NCBI RefSeq assembly: GCF_937988725.1
Contig: NZ_CALKHS010000001.1
Location: 1 to 64,000, forward strand
Direction: 5' to 3'
Source of the DNA: an uncultured Castellaniella sp.
GTDB taxonomy: Bacteria; Pseudomonadota; Gammaproteobacteria; Burkholderiales; Burkholderiaceae_B
Length of the DNA stretch: 64,000 bases
Made by a program: the position numbers and the translations under genes. This document shows, piece by piece, positions 45,633 to 55,221 of the stretch (position 1 is the stretch's first letter; the number at the start of each line of letters is the position of its first letter). Under the pieces are notes generated by a model. The model had not been told where the DNA came from. It did no database searches and was given only the letters and a program-made list of their open reading frames with translations.

Positions 45633-46907
45633 GTGAGCAGTCACGACAACTTGGCATCAGGAAAGACTTCCGGGCGCGGGCCCCTGGCGGGATGCCGTGT
45701 GCTGGAGCTGGGGTCCACTGTGGCGGGGCCTTTCTGTGCGCGGCTGCTCGCCGACTTTGGCGCTAGCGTGATCAAAGTCGAACAGAAGGACGGCGATGCG
45801 GTGCGCGCTATGGGCAAGATCAAGCAGGGGCGCTCGCTGTATGGCGCTTCCATTCTTCGCAACAAGCGCATCATCTCGATCGACCTGCATACATCGCAGG
45901 GACGTGAAATCGTCAAGAGGCTCTGCGCTCGCACCGACATCGTCGTCGAGAACTTCCGGCCGGGAACGCTGGAGCGCTGGGGGCTGGGATATCCGGTGCT
46001 GAAGGCGCAGAATCCCGGTCTCGTTCTGGTGCGCATCAGCGGCTACGGACAGGACGGCCCATATAGTCAACGTCCCGGCTACGGTGTGGTGTGCGAGGCC
46101 TTTAGCGGGTTGCGTGAGCTGACCGGGGATCCGGACCGCCCGCCGGCGCGCGTTTCGGTCTCGCTGACTGACTACATCACCGGTCTGTATGCGGCGTTCG
46201 GCGCGGTGATGGCGATCTTGGAGCGCACTCGCAGCGGCGAGGGCCAGGTTGTCGACGCCGCGCTTTATGAGGCGGCCTTCAGCTTCATGGAGCCGCACAT
46301 TCCGGCGTTTCAACAGCTCGGCGTGGTTGCTACCCGCACGGGATCCAGGTTGCCCAATCACACCCCCAATACCTTGTATACCAGCGCCGACAGGCGCCAT
46401 ATCCACATTACAGCGGGTTCCCAGAGCGTTTTCCGGCGCTTGGTTCAAGCCATGGGGCGCCCGGAGTTGCTGGACGATCCGCGGTTTTCCACTCCCGTGG
46501 CCCGTTCGGCTCACGAGGATGACGTGGACGAAGTCGTCGGCGCGTGGGTCGGCAGCCTGCCTCTCGCCGAGGTGGAATCGCAGTTGGCTTGTGCGGGCGT
46601 TCCGGCGTCGCGAATTTTCAACATACGAGATATTTTCGATGACCCGCACTATCGCGCTCGCGGGATGGTTGCGACCCCGGAGGACTCGATCCTGGGACCG
46701 GTGGCCATGGCCAATGTGGTGCCACGCTTGTCACGCACTCCTGGAGAGGTCGCGTGGGCGGGGCACGATACCGGTGAGGATACGGTGCAGATACTGCGTG
46801 ATGAACTCGATATGTCCGAGCCGCAGATACAGGAGCTGCTGCGCGAGGGGGTCGTTCACGATGCGACGACCGGGTGCTCCGTCATGGCCACAGGAGGTCA
46901 ATCATGA
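45633..46907 (+). CDS. Class III CoA-transferase (CaiB/BaiF family)
   Basis: This 424-aa CoA-transferase has the N-terminal pattern LAGCRVLELGSTVAGPFCARLLADFGA in part, VVENFRPGTLERWGL, and the catalytic Asp180 in SVSLTDYITGL. It moves CoA between acids. I prefer GTG 45633 because AGGAG (45621-45625) is 7 nt away; ATG 45627 is too close. It opens the operon and overlaps the next gene as ATGA, so it probably makes the CoA thioester that the carboxylase then uses. The acid is unknown. Confidence 0.88.
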   Translation: MSSHDNLASGKTSGRGPLAGCRVLELGSTVAGPFCARLLADFGASVIKVEQKDGDAVRAMGKIKQGRSLYGASILRNKRIISIDLHTSQGREIVKRLCARTDIVVENFRPGTLERWGLGYPVLKAQNPGLVLVRISGYGQDGPYSQRPGYGVVCEAFSGLRELTGDPDRPPARVSVSLTDYITGLYAAFGAVMAILERTRSGEGQVVDAALYEAAFSFMEPHIPAFQQLGVVATRTGSRLPNHTPNTLYTSADRRHIHITAGSQSVFRRLVQAMGRPELLDDPRFSTPVARSAHEDDVDEVVGAWVGSLPLAEVESQLACAGVPASRIFNIRDIFDDPHYRARGMVATPEDSILGPVAMANVVPRLSRTPGEVAWAGHDTGEDTVQILRDELDMSEPQIQELLREGVVHDATTGCSVMATGGQS

Positions 46908-48463
46908 ATCAGGTTTCTGACTGGGGCGCCTCTGAGCTTGATCAGTTGCGTACGCTCGATGAACGCGAGCAGTGGGCCCTGCGCATGGGCGGGGAACGGA
47001 AGCTTCAGCGCCGGCGTGAAGCGGGAATCCTGAACGCCCGTGAGCGCATCGAACACTTTGTCGACCCGGGCAGTTACATCGAGAGCGGGCTGCTGGCCGT
47101 CTCGTCCGCGGTGCTGGCGGATCGCGACAGCACACCTGCGGACGCCAAGGTCGCGGGCTTTGCCAAAGTTGGCGGCCGTCCGGTCGGTGTCGTCGCCAAT
47201 GACTTCACGGTCAAGGGCGCTTCCAGCAGCCTGACCAATATGAAGAAGATCGCGCACGTCAAGCGAGTGGCCACCGATCGTGGATTCCCTCTGGTGTTCT
47301 TCGGGGAATCGTCGGGGGCGAGGATGCCCGACAACATGGGTGCGCGGGGGATGGGAACGTTGCTCGGCAACGATCCGCAGCAGTACGTGCGCCAGCGTGA
47401 AACGCCGTGGGCGTCCGCCATATTGGGGCAGTGCTATGGCTCGTCGGCCTGGTATTCGTGCTTGTCCGATTTCACGGTCATGCGCAAGGGATCCACGCTC
47501 GCGGTTGCCAGTCCCGTGCTGGCTTCGTTGGCGATCGGACAGACGGTCGATTCAGAAGACCTGGGCGGCTGGGAGTTGCACAGTCGCACCACCGGCCTCG
47601 TCGATTGTGTCGTCGAGACGGACGAGGAAGCCATTGCGCTGGTGCAACGCTTCCTTTCATACCTGCCGTCCCACAACCAGGAAGCTCCTCCGTGCAGCGA
47701 ACCTCTGGCCCCCGAGGAAAAATACGCTGACCTCGCCGCCGTGGTGCCCGACAACCGCCGCCGTGTGTATGACGTCCATAAAGTCATTAGGGGTGTCGTG
47801 GACGCAGGTAGCCTGCTTGAGTTCAAGCCGGCTTTCGGGCGCTCGCTCGTTACCGGCCTGGCGCGGATCGAAGGCCGGACCGTCGGTATCGTGGCTAACA
47901 ACCCTATGGCCAAATCGGGTGCCATGGATGTGGCTGCATGCGAGAAGGCGACACGTTTCGTCGTGCTGTGTGATTCTTTCAATATCCCGTTGGTGCTGCT
48001 GGTCGACACCCCCGGCTTTGTCATCGGCATCGAGGGAGAGCGCATGAAGGCGCCCGGCAAGATCATGAACTTCATGACGGCTCTGCAGATGTGTACGGTG
48101 CCCAAGCTCTCGGTGATCATGCGCAAGAGCTACGGCCAAGCCTATCTGAATATGGGCGGCGGGCGCAATTCTGATGAAGTCGCTGCCTGGCCCATAGCGG
48201 AAATCAGTTTCATGGACCCTGACTATGCCGTGCGTGTGGTCACGTGGGGGCGCGATGCCGACGACGGTGCGCTTCAGGCGCTCCGGGAACAGATGGAGCG
48301 TGACAGCAACGTATGGGGGCTGGCCGAAATTTATGCTGCCCAATCTGTCATCCGTCCCGAAGATACGCGCCGGTACCTGGCTCAAATGCTGGGTGTGCAT
48401 GCCATGCGCCGCAGCCATGGCGTCGGGCAGCATCGCATGGCGTCTTGGCCGACGACCTACTGA
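46904..48463 (+). CDS. Acyl-CoA carboxylase carboxyltransferase subunit, type 1
   Basis: This 519-aa PccB/AccD-like carboxyltransferase contains both N and C crotonase-like halves. The N-half acyl-CoA site is GESSGARM (residues 134-141; family form usually SGGAR). The C-half has DTPGFVIGIEGER and the oxyanion loop MRKSYGQAY (406-414), where the usual GGAY is GQAY. AGGAGG precedes the start. It transfers carboxyl from biotin to an acyl-CoA. A second, diverged subunit is encoded two genes on; the acceptor is not predictable from sequence by eye. Confidence 0.9.
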   Translation: MNQVSDWGASELDQLRTLDEREQWALRMGGERKLQRRREAGILNARERIEHFVDPGSYIESGLLAVSSAVLADRDSTPADAKVAGFAKVGGRPVGVVANDFTVKGASSSLTNMKKIAHVKRVATDRGFPLVFFGESSGARMPDNMGARGMGTLLGNDPQQYVRQRETPWASAILGQCYGSSAWYSCLSDFTVMRKGSTLAVASPVLASLAIGQTVDSEDLGGWELHSRTTGLVDCVVETDEEAIALVQRFLSYLPSHNQEAPPCSEPLAPEEKYADLAAVVPDNRRRVYDVHKVIRGVVDAGSLLEFKPAFGRSLVTGLARIEGRTVGIVANNPMAKSGAMDVAACEKATRFVVLCDSFNIPLVLLVDTPGFVIGIEGERMKAPGKIMNFMTALQMCTVPKLSVIMRKSYGQAYLNMGGGRNSDEVAAWPIAEISFMDPDYAVRVVTWGRDADDGALQALREQMERDSNVWGLAEIYAAQSVIRPEDTRRYLAQMLGVHAMRRSHGVGQHRMASWPTTY

Positions 48464-48509
48464 GTGGATCGGAGACAGTTTGACTTTTGCACGACGAGGA
48501 GACGGACAA

Positions 48510-48731
48510 ATGGCAAAGGTAGAGTTGGGTTCGCCGGTAACGGGCACGGTCTGGAAGGTAGAGCGCGCGACTGGAGATTCGGTCGGTGAAGGGGATGTCA
48601 TCCTTATCCTCGAATCCATGAAGATGGAAATACCGCTTGAATCAAGCGCAGATGGTGTCATTGTCGAGTTGCGTGTGAAGCCGGGCGAAGCCGTCGAAGA
48701 GGAGCAGATCCTGTGTGTGCTGGAAACGTGA
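48510..48731 (+). CDS. Free-standing biotin carboxyl carrier protein
   Basis: This 73-aa protein is a single biotinyl domain starting MAKVELGSPVTGTVWKV, with biotin attachment motif ESMKME (Lys38). It has no extra N-terminal or linker region, so it is much shorter than AccB (about 150 aa). It carries CO2 between the biotin carboxylase (50349) and one or both carboxyltransferases. Its stop overlaps the next gene's GTG as GTGA. Confidence 0.93.
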   Translation: MAKVELGSPVTGTVWKVERATGDSVGEGDVILILESMKMEIPLESSADGVIVELRVKPGEAVEEEQILCVLET

Positions 48732-50308
48732 ATGCAGTGCCGGATGTCGATGCATCGGTCGTGTCCGAGCTGGGGTTTCGCCGAGGAGAATCCCGCAAGC
48801 TGGGAGGGGACGATGCTGTAGAACGACAGCACGCGAAGGGGAGGCTGACCGTCCGTGAACGCATCGCCGCAATGACCGATCCAGGCAGTTTCCGCGAAAT
48901 CGGCACTCTGGCGGGCACAGGGCGCTATGACGAGCACAACCGCCTGGTGTCCGTGACGCCGGCGCCCTATGTGGCCGGCCTGGCGCGGATCGATGGTCGC
49001 GCCGTGGCCATAGGCGGAGAGGATTTCACGGTGCGAGGGGGAACCACATTCGGCAGCCTGAGACGCAAGGGTGGGCAGGGCGGCTTCATCGAGGATCTGG
49101 CGCATCATTACCGTGTCCCGCTGGTCAACCTGATCGACGGCGCGGGGGGCAGCGTGTTGTCCATCAAGCGTCGCGGGCACAGTGTGTTCCCGGGGGTGCA
49201 TGGTTTCGAGCGATCGGTTGGCTTGTTGGGAACCGTGCCTGTGGTTTGCGCGGTGCTGGGAACCGCAGCCGGCGGGCCCGCCGGGCGGGCGATCCTGTCT
49301 CATTTTTCCGTCATGGTGCGCGACAACAGCCAGGTCTTTGCAGCGGGCCCTCCGGTGGTCAAGCGGTCGCTCGGGCAGGAGATCGACAAGAATGACCTGG
49401 GCGGCGCCGCCGTGGCGGTGGACAAAGCTGGCACCATCCACAATGCGGCGGTGTCCGAAGAAGATGCGTTCGCGCAAATCAGGAGATTCCTCAGTTTCAT
49501 GCCGGACAATGTCTGGCAGCTGCCGCCGCGTGGCGATGCAAGCGACCCGGTCGACCGCTGTGACGAACGTTTGGCCAGCATCGTGCCGCAGCGGCGGACC
49601 CAGGCCTACAACATGCACAGGCTGGTGAAGCTGGTATGCGACGAGGGTTCGACTTTCGAGCTGCAGCCCACTTACGGCAAGGCAGTCATCACATTGCTGG
49701 CCCGCTTGGGCGGGCGCCCGGTTGGAATCGTGGCGAACAATCCGATGGTCTATGGCGGCGCCATGGATGTCCATGCAGCGCGCAAGCAGATTCACTTCAT
49801 GGATCTCTGCGATACGTTCCATATCCCCATCGTGTTTTTCGTGGATGTTCCGGGTTTCATGGTCGGCCTGCGGGCCGAGGAAGCGGGGACCTTGCGCGAG
49901 GGCATGCGCGCCGTGTTCTTTGCCGGGCAGTTGTCGGTGCCGACCATCACCCTGGTCGTGCGCAAATGCTATGGCATGGCGGGCATGGCCACTTGCAACA
50001 AGAACGACGTGGATTTGAAACTGGCCTGGCCCACGGCCGAATGGGGGTCTTTGCCGGTTGAGGGCGGGGTGGCGGCCGCGTTCCGCGGAGACATCATGGC
50101 GGCGCCTGACCCGGCCGCCCGCGAGAAGGAAATCGAGGCGGAATTTCGGCCCTATGCTTCGCCTTTCCGTACCGCAGAGGCCTTTGCTGTCGAGGAAATC
50201 ATCGATCCGCGCGAGACGCGGCCAGTGCTGTGCGAATTCGTCGCGCTTGCCGAGGCCCGCCTGCAGTCGGGTCTTGGCAAGCGCTCTCGTTCCGGAGTGC
50301 AGCCGTAG
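48728..50308 (+). CDS. Acyl-CoA carboxylase carboxyltransferase subunit, type 2
   Basis: This 526-aa protein is a second full-length carboxyltransferase, clearly diverged from the first. Its N-half site reads DGAGGSV (137-143) instead of SSGAR. The C-half has VDVPGFMVGL, RKCYGMAG (412-419) and AWPTAEWGSLPVEGG. The GTG at 48728 overlaps the carrier-protein stop; an in-frame GTG at 48713 is possible. Two such subunits could form a mixed complex (as AccD4 with AccD5 in actinobacteria) or serve two acceptors. Confidence 0.88.
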   Translation: MNAVPDVDASVVSELGFRRGESRKLGGDDAVERQHAKGRLTVRERIAAMTDPGSFREIGTLAGTGRYDEHNRLVSVTPAPYVAGLARIDGRAVAIGGEDFTVRGGTTFGSLRRKGGQGGFIEDLAHHYRVPLVNLIDGAGGSVLSIKRRGHSVFPGVHGFERSVGLLGTVPVVCAVLGTAAGGPAGRAILSHFSVMVRDNSQVFAAGPPVVKRSLGQEIDKNDLGGAAVAVDKAGTIHNAAVSEEDAFAQIRRFLSFMPDNVWQLPPRGDASDPVDRCDERLASIVPQRRTQAYNMHRLVKLVCDEGSTFELQPTYGKAVITLLARLGGRPVGIVANNPMVYGGAMDVHAARKQIHFMDLCDTFHIPIVFFVDVPGFMVGLRAEEAGTLREGMRAVFFAGQLSVPTITLVVRKCYGMAGMATCNKNDVDLKLAWPTAEWGSLPVEGGVAAAFRGDIMAAPDPAAREKEIEAEFRPYASPFRTAEAFAVEEIIDPRETRPVLCEFVALAEARLQSGLGKRSRSGVQP

Positions 50309-50348
50309 AACGCTGCCGGGCCCTGCCGAAGGAGACAAGGACAAATAT

Positions 50349-51716
50349 ATGGGCAACAGAAAAGTGTTGATCGCCAATCGTGGCGAGATTGCATGCCGCA
50401 TCATGCACAGCTGTCGCCAACTGGGGGTTTCCACTGTTGCGGTGTTTTCCGAGGCCGACCGTGAGGCGATGCACGTTCAGCTTGCGGACGAGGCGGTATT
50501 CGTCGGTGCCGCGCCGGCGCGTGAGAGCTATCTGCGTGTCGATGCGATTCTTGATGCCGCGCGACGGACGGGAGCCAATGCGGTTCATCCGGGCTATGGC
50601 TTTTTGTCTGAGAACGCGGATTTCGCTGCGGCCGTCCAGGATGCCGGACTGATCTGGATAGGGCCGGCGCCTGCCTGCATTGCCGCAATGGGCGACAAGG
50701 AGCGCGCGCGCCAGATTGCTGATGCGGCCGGGGTGCCCGTACTTCCGGGCAGCCGCCGCTTTGAGCCTCATGATCTGGATGGCCTCGAGGAGGAGGCCCG
50801 GCGGCTGGAGTATCCGCTGCTGGTGAAGGCGGCTGCTGGGGGCGGCGGCATCGGGATGCGCCGGGTGGACCGGGAGTCGGATCTGCATCAGGCTGTGCAG
50901 GCCACTCAATCGATGGCGGCCAAGGCTTTCGGCGACGGGAGCGTGTACCTGGAGCATTACGTCTCTTCCGCCCGGCACGTCGAAGTGCAGGTATTCGGTT
51001 ATGGGGATGGGAGCGGCGTTCATCTTTTTGATCGGGACTGTTCCGTGCAGCGCCGATTCCAGAAAGTGGTGGAGGAAGCGCCGGCTCCGGGGATCCCGGG
51101 CGAGGTCCGGGATGTACTGTATCGCTCGGCCCTGTCTCTGGTTCGGGCGCAGAAATACTCGGGGGCGGGGACGGTCGAATTCGTGTTCGACCGGCACAGA
51201 GAACGCGCCTGGTTTCTAGAGATGAATACGCGTATTCAGGTCGAGCATCCCGTGACGGAATTGATCACAGGTATCGATCTGGTAGGCTGGCAGCTCGAGC
51301 AGGCGTTCGGCTCGCTGCAGCGAGTTCCTCAGGAGGCCATTCGCGCCAGTGGGCATGCGGTCGAATGCAGGCTGTATGCAGAGCGTCCGGAGAAGGGCTT
51401 TCTTCCGTCTCCGGGGCCTCTGGAGGAACTGCGTTGGCCGGAAGAATCCGATGGGCTGCGGATAGACACAGGAGTTCGCGAGGGTGATCGGGTCACGCCT
51501 TACTACGATCCGATGATCGCCAAGTTGGCTGCATGGGGAGTGGACAGGTCCGCCGCCATCCACAGGCTTGAGCGTGCCTTGGCGGAGCTGAAGTTGAGCG
51601 GGTTGCGGACCAATGCTGAATTCCTGCGGCGGGTCCTCGGGGACGACGATTTTCTGCAGAGCAGAGTCGATACGGGGCTTGCAATGGCTGTGCTCGAGCG
51701 GTACGTCACACGTTGA
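50349..51716 (+). CDS. Biotin carboxylase subunit
   Basis: This 455-aa ATP-grasp enzyme carboxylates biotin using ATP and bicarbonate. It has the N-terminal RKVLIANRGEIACRI, HPGYGFLSENADFA (about residues 78-91), the Gly-rich ATP loop AAAGGGGIGM, and the active-site stretch EMNTRIQVEHPVTE. Length equals AccC, without a fused biotin domain, matching the separate 73-aa carrier. AAGGAG precedes the start region. Confidence 0.93.
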   Translation: MGNRKVLIANRGEIACRIMHSCRQLGVSTVAVFSEADREAMHVQLADEAVFVGAAPARESYLRVDAILDAARRTGANAVHPGYGFLSENADFAAAVQDAGLIWIGPAPACIAAMGDKERARQIADAAGVPVLPGSRRFEPHDLDGLEEEARRLEYPLLVKAAAGGGGIGMRRVDRESDLHQAVQATQSMAAKAFGDGSVYLEHYVSSARHVEVQVFGYGDGSGVHLFDRDCSVQRRFQKVVEEAPAPGIPGEVRDVLYRSALSLVRAQKYSGAGTVEFVFDRHRERAWFLEMNTRIQVEHPVTELITGIDLVGWQLEQAFGSLQRVPQEAIRASGHAVECRLYAERPEKGFLPSPGPLEELRWPEESDGLRIDTGVREGDRVTPYYDPMIAKLAAWGVDRSAAIHRLERALAELKLSGLRTNAEFLRRVLGDDDFLQSRVDTGLAMAVLERYVTR

Positions 51717-51726
51717 ACGAGGAATC

Positions 51727-52431
51727 ATGATCAAGCGAGCAGAACATCCCGACCTTGAAAAAAAACCGCGTGTCCGCAAGACGGTTGAACGATCGGCGCC
51801 CGTCGACGTTCTGCAGGTGATGCGTGAACGGATTGCGACGTCCGAGCTTCCACCGGGAGCCAAGCTCAACGAATATGACCTTGCGAAAGAGTTCGACGTC
51901 CCTCGCACGCGGATCCGCGAGGTCTTCACGGCCCTCGAGCAGCGGGGGCTGATCGAAAGAATACCGAATCGGGGGGCTATGGTCGTGCGCCTCGAGCCTC
52001 AGCAAGTGTTCGACATCTACGACATGCGTGAGGTCCTGGAGGGGCTCTGCGCCAGGCTGGCTTGCCAGAATGCCGCGCCGGAGTCGTGGCAGGACCTGCT
52101 CGATCAGTTTTCAGGCCCGGTGGAAGAGGCCGTCAAGCGGGGGGATTTCGATGCCTATACCGAATTCTATGGGCAGTTTCGCAGGCGCTGCATAGAGGCA
52201 GCCAACAATCCGGTGCTGGCGCAGGCATTGGACAGCATTTATGAAAAGACGCAGGTACTCATACGCCGCATCGTCATTCTGCCGGGGCGCGGCGAGATCG
52301 GTGTGCGTGAGCACCGCGCCGTGCTGGAGGCGATGCGGCGAGGGGACGCAGAGGCCGCGGAGCATCTGCGACGCACGAACATCCGCAATGCCAAGGCTTT
52401 CCTGACACGGTATATCAAATACATTCTCTAG
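51727..52431 (+). CDS. GntR-family regulator with altered FCD domain
   Basis: This 234-aa regulator has a winged helix (about residues 20-85; KLNEYDLAKEFDVPRTRIREVF) and an FCD domain. Two of the usual FCD metal-binding histidines look replaced: the first helix reads FRRRCIEAANNP where FHxxL is usual, and the last reads LRRTNI where RRH is usual; only the EHRAVLEAM His remains. This may mean a metal-free effector pocket. It is embedded in the operon it probably controls; ATG 51727 has GAGGA upstream. Confidence 0.88.
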   Translation: MIKRAEHPDLEKKPRVRKTVERSAPVDVLQVMRERIATSELPPGAKLNEYDLAKEFDVPRTRIREVFTALEQRGLIERIPNRGAMVVRLEPQQVFDIYDMREVLEGLCARLACQNAAPESWQDLLDQFSGPVEEAVKRGDFDAYTEFYGQFRRRCIEAANNPVLAQALDSIYEKTQVLIRRIVILPGRGEIGVREHRAVLEAMRRGDAEAAEHLRRTNIRNAKAFLTRYIKYIL

Positions 52432-52504
52432 CGGTTCAAAGGAGACGGGAAGAGGCGCGGCACACCATCCACATTCGGTGGAGACCATAGAACGGGAGAC
52501 AACG

Positions 52505-53515
52505 ATGAAAGCACATCAGTTTCGTTTCACTGCGATTGCGATAGTTTGCAGCTTTGCCTTTGCCTGTTCAGCGCAGGCCGAAACAGATCAAGTGACGCTC
52601 GCGCGCCAGTTCGGAATCGGATATTTGCCCTTGGCCGTCATGCAGAACAAGGGGCTGGTCAAGAAGCATCTCGAGGCAGAAGGCCTGAAAGATACCAAGG
52701 TCAGCTGGATGCGGTTTGGTACGGGGTCTGCCGCCAATGATGCTCTGCTCTCCGGCCAGCTCAATTTTGCGGCAGGCGGCACGGGACCCGCCATCATTCT
52801 TTGGGACCGCACGCGATCGAGTGTTGATGTCAGGGGGGTGGCGGCGCTGAGTTCCATGCCGAACATGCTCGTGACCGCGGATCCCCGCATCAAGACGATC
52901 CAGGACCTTACCAACAAGGATCGTATTGCGATGGCTGGGGCGGGTTCGTCCGTGCAGACGGTATACCTGCAGATGGCCGTGTCCAAGATCTGGGGCATCA
53001 AGAACTACAAGAAACTGAATCCGCTCATGGTGAACCTTCCTCACCCTGAGGGCCTGAGGGCGGTGCTTTCCGGTTCCGGAGAGATTCGCTCCACATTCAC
53101 CTCGCCGCCCTTCCAGTACATGGCGTTGGATCATCCCGGCGTGAAGGTCGTGCTCAATTCGTATGACGTCATGGGCGGGCCCAATACGTTCCTTATGGTC
53201 TGGGCCACGGACAAGTTCCGTACCGCCAATCCGAAAACCTATAAGGCGGTCCTGGGCGCGTTGAAGGAAGCAACCGCTTGGATCAACGATAACAAGCATG
53301 CGGCTGCACAGCTCTACGTCGAGGATGTTGGTGACAAATCCGACGTCCAGGCGATCGAGAAGATGATTCGCGACCCGCAGATACAGTACAAGATTGCGCC
53401 CGACCGGATCCTGCCCTACGCGCAGTTCATGCACAAGGTCGGCTCCATCAAGCATGATCCGAAGTCCTGGAAGGATTTGTTCTTCCCGGAAATTCACGAT
53501 CTTGCGGGTAGCTGA
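52505..53515 (+). CDS. NitT/TauT-type ABC importer substrate-binding protein
   Basis: This 336-aa periplasmic protein has a signal peptide (MKAHQFRFTAIAIVCSFAFA, cleaved near SAQA at residue 25). The mature start VTLARQFGIGYLPLAVMQNKG resembles SsuA/TauA-type binders of sulfonates, nitrate or small carboxylates. The ligand is presumably the acid activated by the CoA-transferase. GGGAGA precedes ATG 52505. Confidence 0.88.
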   Translation: MKAHQFRFTAIAIVCSFAFACSAQAETDQVTLARQFGIGYLPLAVMQNKGLVKKHLEAEGLKDTKVSWMRFGTGSAANDALLSGQLNFAAGGTGPAIILWDRTRSSVDVRGVAALSSMPNMLVTADPRIKTIQDLTNKDRIAMAGAGSSVQTVYLQMAVSKIWGIKNYKKLNPLMVNLPHPEGLRAVLSGSGEIRSTFTSPPFQYMALDHPGVKVVLNSYDVMGGPNTFLMVWATDKFRTANPKTYKAVLGALKEATAWINDNKHAAAQLYVEDVGDKSDVQAIEKMIRDPQIQYKIAPDRILPYAQFMHKVGSIKHDPKSWKDLFFPEIHDLAGS

Positions 53516-53545
53516 TGTCTCTGGACGTCCTTTCTGGAGTGGCTT

Positions 53546-54343
53546 ATGGCTGAGCTTGTTGGCGGCGCTCCGTTGCTGGAAGTGACGGGCGTGACACTAC
53601 GGTACAAGACCGCACGGCATCTGATCACGGCGACCTACAAAGTGAGTTTCCAGGTGCTGTCCGGCGATCGTTTTATCCTGCTCGGGCCCTCAGGCTGTGG
53701 CAAGTCCACGCTCCTGAAGGCGGTTGGAGGTTATCTGGCGCCGACTGAAGGTTCCATCCGCTTGCGCGGACGTGAGATCCGTGGGCCGGGGCCGGATCGC
53801 ATGATGGTGTTTCAGGAGTTCGATCAGTTGCTGCCCTGGAAGACCATTTGCGAGAACGTGGCCTTTCCGCTCTGGAAAAGCGGCAAATGCGGGCGCCGGG
53901 AGGCTCGCGAAAAGGCGATGGAATACATCGACAAGGTCAACCTCAGCCAGTTCGCCGGCAATTATCCTCATACCCTGTCGGGGGGGATGAAGCAGCGAGT
54001 TGCCATCGCGCGCGGAATGGCGATGGAGCCCGACATTCTGCTGATGGACGAGCCCTTTGCTGCTCTGGATGCGCTGACGCGGCGCAAGATGCAAGATGAG
54101 TTGCTGCGCTTGTGGGAAGACACCCGCTTCACTGTCCTGTTCGTCACGCATTCCATCCCCGAGGCCATCCGCATCGGCAGCCGGATCCTGCTGCTTTCAC
54201 CGCACCCGGGGCAGGTCAAGGCCGAACTGAACAGCCTGCGGCTGGACTGCGATGATGGCGTCCTGCGGAAGGGCCTTGAAGACCGCATTAACGATCTGCT
54301 GTTCGTGGATCGAGTGGAGGAAACGGAGGCGCCTCATGGATGA
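53546..54343 (+). CDS. NitT/TauT-type ABC importer ATPase
   Basis: This 265-aa ATPase has Walker A GPSGCGKST, the Q-loop MVFQEFDQLLPWKT typical of SsuB/TauB, signature LSGGMKQRVAIARGM and Walker B ILLMDEPFAALD. It overlaps the permease gene by 8 nt. Confidence 0.92.
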   Translation: MAELVGGAPLLEVTGVTLRYKTARHLITATYKVSFQVLSGDRFILLGPSGCGKSTLLKAVGGYLAPTEGSIRLRGREIRGPGPDRMMVFQEFDQLLPWKTICENVAFPLWKSGKCGRREAREKAMEYIDKVNLSQFAGNYPHTLSGGMKQRVAIARGMAMEPDILLMDEPFAALDALTRRKMQDELLRLWEDTRFTVLFVTHSIPEAIRIGSRILLLSPHPGQVKAELNSLRLDCDDGVLRKGLEDRINDLLFVDRVEETEAPHG

Positions 54344-55211
54344 AACCACCAAATGGACGCCGCGTCCTGAAATTTATGGGAGCCCCGTGGCATCGGAGTC
54401 GTTCGGCGTGGTTGAAAAGCCGCTCTCGCTGTGGGAATGGATTTCCGGCATACCGGGGTTGCGCAAGAGCCTGGTGCTGGTCGGTCTGGCGATCATCTGG
54501 GAGTTGTATGCGCGCTATCTCAACAATTCCCTGCTGTTTCCCTCGCTGGGCGATACGTTCGGTGCTCTGGTCGCAGGAATCGTTTCTGGAGGGTTGTTGA
54601 TCAAGATCTGGGCTTCAATCCGGGTTCTGCTCATCGGGTATGCAGTCGGCATGGCGTTAGCGGCTGCCATGACGGTGCTGGCCATCACTACGCGGGTCGG
54701 GGCGGATATTCTTGAAACTCTGACGGCGATGTTCAATCCGTTGCCGGCCATCGCCTTGCTACCCCTGGCGCTGATCTGGTTTGGCCTGGGAGAAGCCAGT
54801 CTCGTGTTCGTGCTGGTGCATTCCGTGCTGTGGGCGGTTACGCTCAATACGCACTCTGGATTCCGGAACGTATCACTGACGCTGCGCATGGTCGGGCGCA
54901 ATTACGGATTGCGGGGGTTTTCCTATGTGTGCAGCATCCTCATTCCGGCCGCGCTGGCGAACATCCTGTCGGGCATGAAGATCGGATGGGCGTTTGCGTG
55001 GCGTACGTTGATCGCGGCCGAGCTTGTCTTCGGCGTCAGTTCAGGATCCGGAGGGCTGGGATGGTTCATTTATGAAAGGAAGAACATGCTTGATATCCCC
55101 AGCGTTTTCGCCGGCTTACTCGCCGTCATTCTTATCGGCCTGATCGTTGAGAATCTGATCTTCCGGACGCTCGAGAAGTACACCGTGCAGCGCTGGGGCA
55201 TGCAGGTCTAG
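54336..55211 (+). CDS. NitT/TauT-type ABC importer permease
   Basis: This 291-aa permease has about six hydrophobic segments after a 45-residue soluble N-terminus. It shows FNPLPAIALLPLALIWFGLG and VVPAALANILSGMKIGWAFAW-like family motifs (here LIPAALANI) characteristic of SsuC/TauC. ATG 54336 overlaps the ATPase end; a longer in-frame start within the ATPase gene is unlikely. Confidence 0.9.
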   Translation: MDETTKWTPRPEIYGSPVASESFGVVEKPLSLWEWISGIPGLRKSLVLVGLAIIWELYARYLNNSLLFPSLGDTFGALVAGIVSGGLLIKIWASIRVLLIGYAVGMALAAAMTVLAITTRVGADILETLTAMFNPLPAIALLPLALIWFGLGEASLVFVLVHSVLWAVTLNTHSGFRNVSLTLRMVGRNYGLRGFSYVCSILIPAALANILSGMKIGWAFAWRTLIAAELVFGVSSGSGGLGWFIYERKNMLDIPSVFAGLLAVILIGLIVENLIFRTLEKYTVQRWGMQV

Positions 55212-55221
55212 GAGCGCGAGC

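Noticed and set aside
47657..50434. A 925-codon open frame on the minus strand across the carboxylase genes
   Set aside because: It is antisense to three genes with clear catalytic motifs, has no recognisable domain, and long antisense frames are expected in GC-rich DNA.
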